Source: Bacteroidales bacterium UBA1754
GTDB taxonomy: Bacteria; Bacteroidota; Bacteroidia; Bacteroidales; Paludibacteraceae
Direction: 5' to 3'
Length of the DNA: 63,542 bases
Assembly (NCBI GenBank): GCA_002315615.1
Contig: DCHK01000070.1
Coordinates: 1-63,542 of the forward strand
Shown piece after piece: positions 58,708-63,542 of this stretch. The notes under the pieces were generated by a model. That model made no database searches and was not told where the DNA came from. It saw only the letters and a list, made by a program, of their open reading frames with translations. A program made the position numbers and the translations under genes. Every line of letters starts with the position of its first letter. The first letter of the stretch is position 1.

Positions 58708-59337
58708 ATGGATAATAATTTGTTGAGTTTGTTCGTTAGGTCGATTTTTATCGACAATATGATATTTGCATTCTTTTTGGGTATGTGCTCGTACCTCGCT
58801 GTTTCTAAGAATGTAAAAACTGCGGTTGGTTTAGGTCTTGCTGTTACTTTTGTGTTGGTAGTTACGTTGCCTGTCAACTATTTACTACAAACAAAAGTTC
58901 TTGCTCCCGATGCTATTTCCGAAGGCGTAGATTTAAGTTTCTTGAGTTTTATTTTGTTCATTGCAGTTATTGCAGGTATTGTGCAATTGGTTGAAATGGT
59001 TGTAGAAAGATACGCTCCAGCATTGTATGCTTCGTTGGGTATTTTCTTGCCACTTATTGCTGTGAACTGTGCTATTATGGGTGCTTCGCTGTTTATGCAA
59101 CAACGCATCGAAATGGACCCTACAAATACACAAGCCATTAAAAATGTAACCGATGCTTTGGTTTATGCACTTGGTTCGGGTATTGGTTGGCTTTTGGCTA
59201 TTGTAGGTTTGGCTGCTATTCGCGAAAAAATGGCTTACTCTGATGTGCCTGCTCCGCTTAAAGGACTTGGTATTACATTCATCACTGTAGGTTTGATGGC
59301 AATGGCATTTATGTGTTTTTCAGGTTTAAAAATTTAA
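58708..59337 (+). CDS. nqrE: Na+-translocating NADH:quinone reductase subunit E
   Basis: A 209 aa membrane subunit with six helices. C27 (FFLGMCSYLAVSKNVKTA) and C121 (IAVNCAIMGASLF) are the counterparts of the NqrD cysteines and complete the iron site in the membrane. YALGSGIGWLLAIVGLAAIREKMAYSDVP is the conserved C-terminal half. The nqrF start follows 16 bases after its stop. Confidence 0.96.
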   Translation: MDNNLLSLFVRSIFIDNMIFAFFLGMCSYLAVSKNVKTAVGLGLAVTFVLVVTLPVNYLLQTKVLAPDAISEGVDLSFLSFILFIAVIAGIVQLVEMVVERYAPALYASLGIFLPLIAVNCAIMGASLFMQQRIEMDPTNTQAIKNVTDALVYALGSGIGWLLAIVGLAAIREKMAYSDVPAPLKGLGITFITVGLMAMAFMCFSGLKI

Positions 59338-59353
59338 TGAGGAGATAAGAAAT

Positions 59354-60634
59354 ATGGCAAATTTAATTATAGCAAGTGTTTGTGTGTTTCTTGCAGTCAT
59401 ACTGCTTTTAGTGGTGATTTTGCTTGTCGCTAAAAAGTATTTGGCTTCATCGGGACCTGTAAAAATAAACATCAATGGCGAAAACGAGATAGAAGTAGAA
59501 GGTGGTTCAAGCTTGCTCTCTACTTTGGCAGCTCAAAAAATATACTTGCCTTCGGCTTGTGGCGGTAAAGGTTCTTGCGGACAGTGCCGTTGCCAAATTG
59601 TAGAAGGCGGTGGCGAAATTCTCGATTCAGAAAAAGGACATTTCTCTCGTAAAGAACAGAAAAATAACTGGCGTTTGGGTTGCCAAGCAAAAGTTAAAAA
59701 CGATATGAAAATCGTTGTTCCAGAGTCTGTTATGGGCGTTAAGGAATGGGAATGTAAAGTTATCAGTAACAAAAACGTTGCTACATTTATCAAAGAGTTT
59801 AAGGTTCAGTTGCCTCCAGGCGAACACATGAACTTTGTTCCTGGTTCGTATGCTCAAATCAAAATTCCTAAATACGATATCAATTATAACGATTTCGACC
59901 GTGATTTGATTAACAATGAGGAAGAAGGAAAAATCTTCGTTCCTGCTTGGGAAAAATTCGGTTTGTTCGGACTTCATCAGAAGAATGAAGAAGAAACAAT
60001 ACGTGCATACTCTATGGCTAACTATCCTGACGAAGGCGACATTATCACTTTGACTGTGCGTATTGCTACACCTCCTTTCAAACCAAAACCTGAGGTTGGT
60101 TTTATGGATGTACCTTGTGGTATTGCATCTACTTACATCTTCTCGTTGAAACCAGGCGATACTGTTACAATGAGTGGTCCTTACGGCGATTTCCACCCAA
60201 TTTTCGACTCAAAACGCGAAATGATTTGGGTAGGTGGTGGTGCCGGTATGGCTCCTTTGCGTGCACAAATTATGCACATGCTCAAAACATTGCATACACG
60301 CGACCGCGAAATGCACTATTTCTATGGTGCACGTGCTTTGGACGAAGTTTTCTTCTTGGACGACTTCCTTGCTTTGGAAAAAGAATATTCTAATTTCCAT
60401 TTCCATTTGGCACTCGATCGTCCTGACCCTAAAGCCGACGAAAAAGGTGTTAAATATACAGCAGGATTCATTGCTCCTGTGCTTGGCGATACTTATCTTA
60501 AGGCTCACGAAGCACCAGAAGATATTGAGTACTACTTGTGTGGACCTCCTATGATGTCTAAAACTGTAAACGATTTGCTTTATAGTTTAGGAGTTGAACC
60601 AAATATGATTCACTACGATAACTTTGGTGGTTAA
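59354..60634 (+). CDS. nqrF: Na+-translocating NADH:quinone reductase subunit F
   Basis: The 426 aa electron-input subunit that oxidises NADH. An N-terminal helix (5-26) is followed by a 2Fe-2S ferredoxin domain with C69, C75, C78 (SACGGKGSCGQCRC) and C110 (WRLGC). The FAD domain has RAYSMANYP, and the NADH domain has GGGAGMAPLRAQI and the C-terminal YLCGPPMMS. It is preceded by GAGGAG (59338-59343), one of the few Shine-Dalgarno sequences in the window. It is the last gene of the operon, followed by a terminator. The adjacent rubredoxin-like domain on NqrC would face the same cytoplasmic side as this ferredoxin domain. Confidence 0.96.
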   Translation: MANLIIASVCVFLAVILLLVVILLVAKKYLASSGPVKININGENEIEVEGGSSLLSTLAAQKIYLPSACGGKGSCGQCRCQIVEGGGEILDSEKGHFSRKEQKNNWRLGCQAKVKNDMKIVVPESVMGVKEWECKVISNKNVATFIKEFKVQLPPGEHMNFVPGSYAQIKIPKYDINYNDFDRDLINNEEEGKIFVPAWEKFGLFGLHQKNEEETIRAYSMANYPDEGDIITLTVRIATPPFKPKPEVGFMDVPCGIASTYIFSLKPGDTVTMSGPYGDFHPIFDSKREMIWVGGGAGMAPLRAQIMHMLKTLHTRDREMHYFYGARALDEVFFLDDFLALEKEYSNFHFHLALDRPDPKADEKGVKYTAGFIAPVLGDTYLKAHEAPEDIEYYLCGPPMMSKTVNDLLYSLGVEPNMIHYDNFGG

Positions 60635-60655
60635 TTCTTACAATGAAAATGATAG

Positions 60656-60690
60656 AAAATCGGGAGTCATTTGGCTTCCGATTTTTTTTG
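60656..60690 (+). terminator. Terminator after nqrF
   Basis: AAAATCGGGAG pairs with CTTCCGATTTT (one wobble), followed by a T-run. Confidence 0.85.
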
Positions 60691-60819
60691 TGTGCCGACT
60701 TCTCATTGTAAGAATAAATTGCACAAAACACAATATATGTGCAAAAATAATTTTAAAAAATTGCTCAAATAAATAAAAGTGTGCAATTTTGCATCGTTAA
60801 TTTTTAAAACATTAAAACA

Positions 60820-62172
60820 ATGAAACGTAAAATTGTAACAACACTTTTAGTGGTTTCTTGCTCTGTTTCTGTATGGGCAGGAGGTTTAATGACAAACACA
60901 AACCAGAGTGCATCGTGGGCACGCAGAATTTCGGCTGACGCTACGATTGATGATGATAATCTTTATTCAAATCCTGCAGGTATGGGATTTTTGAAAAAAG
61001 ACGGAATGCACATTTCGTCAAGTTCGCAAATGGTATGGCAAACTCGTACCGTGAAATCGACTTTTGCTCCTTTTGCGGGAAATTTGAACGAAAAAAACAA
61101 TGGAGAATTGGAATATGTGGGAAAAACATACGTTCCCGTTATACCAAGTTTGATGGCGACTTACAAAAAAGAGAAATGGACAGTTTCGGGCTATTTCGCC
61201 ATTACGGGTGGTGGCGGTAGTGTGGAATTTGCCGATGGTCTTGGTTCGTTTGAAAGACCAATTTCGCTCATTCCTAATGCTATTCTTGGTGCAAAAGGTT
61301 ATGCCGTAAAAAGTTATCTCAATGGCGAGCAATATATTTATGGTTTGCAACTTGGTGGTTCGTACAAACCTGCCGATTGGTTAAATGTATTTGTAGGTTT
61401 GCGTGGAAATATTGCAAAATATCATTACGATGGACATATTCGCAATATTCAAACTTCTTTTGGAGGTAAAATTATTGATTTGAAAAATATGTCGGCTGTT
61501 GCGGCAGATAGGGAACTTGATTGCAGTCAGAGTGGATTTGGACTGACACCAGTTGTGGGTATTGACGTTAAGTATAAGATGTTTAATTTGGCAGTAAAAT
61601 ACGAGCATCGTACAAAGTTGACGTTGAAAAACGATACAAAGGCAGACAATACTGGACTTGGAATGTTTAATGACGGCGATGAGTTTAGAAACGATATACC
61701 AGGATTTTTGTCGGTTGGTTTGCAAGTCGGCATAAGTGAAAAATTTAGGGTCGCGGGCGGTTATCATCATTTTTTTGACAAGCAGGCGAAGATAGAAACC
61801 GTGAAAAATGATGTAAAAATCAATAAGCAAGATTTGCTCGACAAGGGCACAAATGAATATTCGTTTGGTGTGGAATACGATGCCCTAAAATGGTTACAAG
61901 TGAGTGCTGGTTATCAGCGTACAAAGTACGGAATTACCGATGAATATTTGAGTGATATGAGTTTTACTACAAGCTCAAATACCATTGGTTGCGGTGTAGG
62001 ATTTCGTGCTACGGAGTGGATGGACATAAACCTTGGAGCGTTCATTACGCTGTACGAACATTACAAGAAAGATTACACTTATCAAGTGAGCGATACTTTG
62101 CAGTTGCCTACAAGCGATGATTTCTCGCGTACCAACAAGGTGATTGCTTTAGGCGTCAATTTTCATTTTTAG
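60820..62172 (+). CDS. FadL/OmpP1-family outer-membrane transporter
   Basis: A 450 aa outer-membrane barrel for hydrophobic compounds. The signal peptide (1-20) is followed directly by the plug segment GGLMTNTNQSASWARRISADATIDDDNLYSNPAGMGFL, which matches the FadL/TodX family start. Strands alternate to the C-terminal aromatic residue (GVNFHF). Substrates of family members include long-chain fatty acids and aromatic hydrocarbons; here they are unknown. It is a single gene with a weak CAATTTTG box upstream; the 185-base gap before it otherwise holds only the nqrF terminator. Confidence 0.88.
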   Translation: MKRKIVTTLLVVSCSVSVWAGGLMTNTNQSASWARRISADATIDDDNLYSNPAGMGFLKKDGMHISSSSQMVWQTRTVKSTFAPFAGNLNEKNNGELEYVGKTYVPVIPSLMATYKKEKWTVSGYFAITGGGGSVEFADGLGSFERPISLIPNAILGAKGYAVKSYLNGEQYIYGLQLGGSYKPADWLNVFVGLRGNIAKYHYDGHIRNIQTSFGGKIIDLKNMSAVAADRELDCSQSGFGLTPVVGIDVKYKMFNLAVKYEHRTKLTLKNDTKADNTGLGMFNDGDEFRNDIPGFLSVGLQVGISEKFRVAGGYHHFFDKQAKIETVKNDVKINKQDLLDKGTNEYSFGVEYDALKWLQVSAGYQRTKYGITDEYLSDMSFTTSSNTIGCGVGFRATEWMDINLGAFITLYEHYKKDYTYQVSDTLQLPTSDDFSRTNKVIALGVNFHF

Positions 62173-62208
62173 ACTTTGTTTGCATTTTTTTTACTCGTAA
62201 CTTCTTTC

Positions 62209-62216
62209 TACCTTTG
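62209..62216 (+). promoter_or_regulatory. -7 box before the M16 protease
   Basis: TACCTTTG matches TAnnTTTG exactly, 19 bases before the ATG. The nearest TTTG upstream is 26 bases away, too far. Confidence 0.5.
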
Positions 62217-62235
62217 TATGATTTAGAAAAGAAGT

Positions 62236-63465
62236 ATGTCTGAAGATTATCAAATAGCCACATTAGCCAACGGCATTCGTTTGGTTCATTTGAACGACTG
62301 TTCCGAAGTGGCGTATTTGGGTTTCGTGGTGAAAACTGGTACGCGCGACGAGCAGGACAATGAGTCTGGGATGGCGCATTTGGTCGAACATATGTTGTTC
62401 AAAGGCACTGCGCACCGCAAGGCGTGGCACATACTCAATAGGTTAGACAGCGTAGGTGGCGAGTTGAATGCCTATACTACAAAAGAGGAAACGTATGTTT
62501 ATGCTACAGTGCTAAAAAATGATTTTGAGCGTGCTGTAGAGTTAATGTCCGACATTTTGTTCAATTCAACTTTCCCCGATTCTGAATTGGAAAAAGAAGT
62601 GGAAGTGGTGCTTGATGAAATAAATTCGTACGAAGATTCTCCTTCAGAATTGATTTACGATGACATTGAAAACTTGCTTTTCGAAAATCAACCAATAGGC
62701 AGAAATATCTTGGGTAAAAAGAAAATGCTTTTGAAGTACAATTCTGCCTCGTTGCATAAGTTTGTAGATGCAAATTATCGCAATTCCGAAATTGTGTTTT
62801 ATTCCATTGGTAATGTGAATTTTGACAAAATTGTGCGTTGGGCTGAAAAATATATGCAGTCGCATTTTTGTACAGAGCCGAAAGTGAGATTTCAAACCGA
62901 AGAAAATTATCGCGTTCAGCAGAAACTAATAAAAAAACATACGCATCAGTGCCATTTTATGGCTGGTGCAAGGGCATATAGTCTGAGTGATGAACGCAAA
63001 AGAATGACGCTTTATTTACTGAACAATATTCTTGGTGGTCCAGGAATGAACAGTCGCCTAAATGTGAGTTTGCGCGAGCGAAATGGTTTGGCTTACACTG
63101 TAGAGTCGAATATGACATCGTATTCCGACACTGGTGTTTGGAGCGTTTATTTTGGTTGCGACAAACAAAATGTGCAGCGTTGCAAAGACTTGATGAATGC
63201 CGAACTGACCGAGATGTGCGAAAAACCACTTACGTCGTTGCAATTGCAGAAAATGAAACGACAAATTTTAGGTCAAATGTCGATTGCTGCCGAAAATAAA
63301 GAAAATCTTATTCAAAGCATAGGTAAAAGTATTTTGTATTTTGGCAAGTACGCAGGTACAAAGGAAGCGATGGATATTTTGGAAAGCATTTCGGCTGAAG
63401 AAATTCGTCAAGTGGCACAAGAAATTATTTTGCCCGAAAAACTCACAACCTTGATTTATGATTGA
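62236..63465 (+). CDS. M16-family zinc metallopeptidase
   Basis: A 409 aa insulinase/processing-peptidase-like protease. The inverted zinc motif HLVEH gives H48, E51 and H52, and the third ligand E128 lies in VEVVLDEIN, 76 residues on, the standard distance. GGELNAYTTKEETYVYATVL and, in the second domain, NNILGGPGMNSRLNVSLRERNGLAYTVES with the conserved R/Y pair are typical of single-chain (M16B-type) enzymes. No signal peptide is seen, so it is cytoplasmic. The natural substrate is unknown. It is followed directly by a dispersed repeat. Confidence 0.92.
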   Translation: MSEDYQIATLANGIRLVHLNDCSEVAYLGFVVKTGTRDEQDNESGMAHLVEHMLFKGTAHRKAWHILNRLDSVGGELNAYTTKEETYVYATVLKNDFERAVELMSDILFNSTFPDSELEKEVEVVLDEINSYEDSPSELIYDDIENLLFENQPIGRNILGKKKMLLKYNSASLHKFVDANYRNSEIVFYSIGNVNFDKIVRWAEKYMQSHFCTEPKVRFQTEENYRVQQKLIKKHTHQCHFMAGARAYSLSDERKRMTLYLLNNILGGPGMNSRLNVSLRERNGLAYTVESNMTSYSDTGVWSVYFGCDKQNVQRCKDLMNAELTEMCEKPLTSLQLQKMKRQILGQMSIAAENKENLIQSIGKSILYFGKYAGTKEAMDILESISAEEIRQVAQEIILPEKLTTLIYD

Positions 63466-63542
63466 GCATATAGTTGAGAGAAACGAGAAATTAGAAACGA
63501 GAAGCAAAGTAAATCATCAAATAACCAAATAACCAAATAACC
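63466..63542 (+). repeat. Dispersed intergenic repeat, copy 2, ending in an 8-bp tandem
   Basis: It begins right after the M16 stop with GCATAT, GTTGAGAG, two GAGAA-type words, GAGAAGCAAAG and TAAATCATC, then three exact tandem units of AAATAACC (63519-63542) run off the window end. Words and order match 10103-10164 on the opposite strand. Confidence 0.75.

Noticed and set aside
63519..63542. Telomere-like or origin iteron reading of the AAATAACC tandem
   Set aside because: Only three units are visible and the rest of the element matches a dispersed intergenic repeat at 10.1 kb.

Overview
This is a compact, AT-rich chromosomal segment of a Bacteroidota bacterium, most likely order Bacteroidales. 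The evidence is Bacteroidota-type promoters (TTTG, about 19-21 bases, TAnnTTTG) in front of many genes, rare Shine-Dalgarno sequences, a fused FeoA-FeoB, an L,L-diaminopimelate aminotransferase, ribosomal protein S16 with a long Ala-rich tail, an HU-CCDC81/SPOR protein, a type IX secretion plug-family protein, a Wza/BY-kinase polysaccharide pair and a complete Na+-pumping NADH:quinone reductase (NQR). I see no tRNA, rRNA, CRISPR array, insertion sequence or prophage, so this looks like core chromosome. The species cannot be named from the sequence.

Layout. 1-3.35 kb: tight operon of a priming sugar transferase, an HMA-like secreted protein, a metallo-beta-lactamase-fold hydrolase and miaA. 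3.35-8.97 kb: valS, a small haem-type membrane protein with menE, and a surface-type lipoprotein, with two repeat-rich gaps. 9-11.5 kb (minus strand): rlmN and a PIN-PhoH ATPase. 11.6-17.9 kb: folC, then aconitase, citrate synthase and NADP-isocitrate dehydrogenase, the oxidative arm that makes 2-oxoglutarate. 18-22.6 kb: TolC/MacA/MacB-type tripartite exporter. 22.7-26.5 kb: an OprB-like porin, FeoAB and its small Cys-rich partner. 26.6-33.7 kb: dapL, a PurF-like amidotransferase, fba, an aspartate aminotransferase, and a Crp-family regulator with an HD-domain protein. 33.7-38.3 kb: alpha-glucan operon (debranching enzyme, glycosyltransferase, GH57 protein). 38.4-49.9 kb: priA, an alpha-oxoamine synthase, then a run of translation genes (smpB, rpsP, thrS, infC-rpmI-rplT) mixed with YebC, a YIP1-like membrane protein and an HU/SPOR protein. 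50-54.5 kb (minus strand): BY-kinase/chain-length regulator, Wza-type export lipoprotein, T9SS plug-family protein. 54.6-60.6 kb: nqrABCDEF. 60.8-63.5 kb: a FadL-type porin and an M16 protease.

The strongest candidate for something undescribed is NqrC. It carries a rubredoxin-like domain (two CxxC pairs) in front of its membrane anchor, in one uninterrupted frame with no internal start that could bypass it. This would put a mononuclear-iron electron carrier on the cytoplasmic side of the Na+ pump. Other points worth attention are: infC, which seems to start at ATA behind a strong Shine-Dalgarno sequence; a GH57 protein that keeps the nucleophile but lacks the acid/base aspartate inside the glycogen operon; an HMA-like protein whose metal motif is gone; and a family of short modular intergenic repeats whose orientation always follows transcription.

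Limits: functions are read from motifs and remembered family features, with no database search. Exact starts, substrates and the novelty of the fusion need to be checked.
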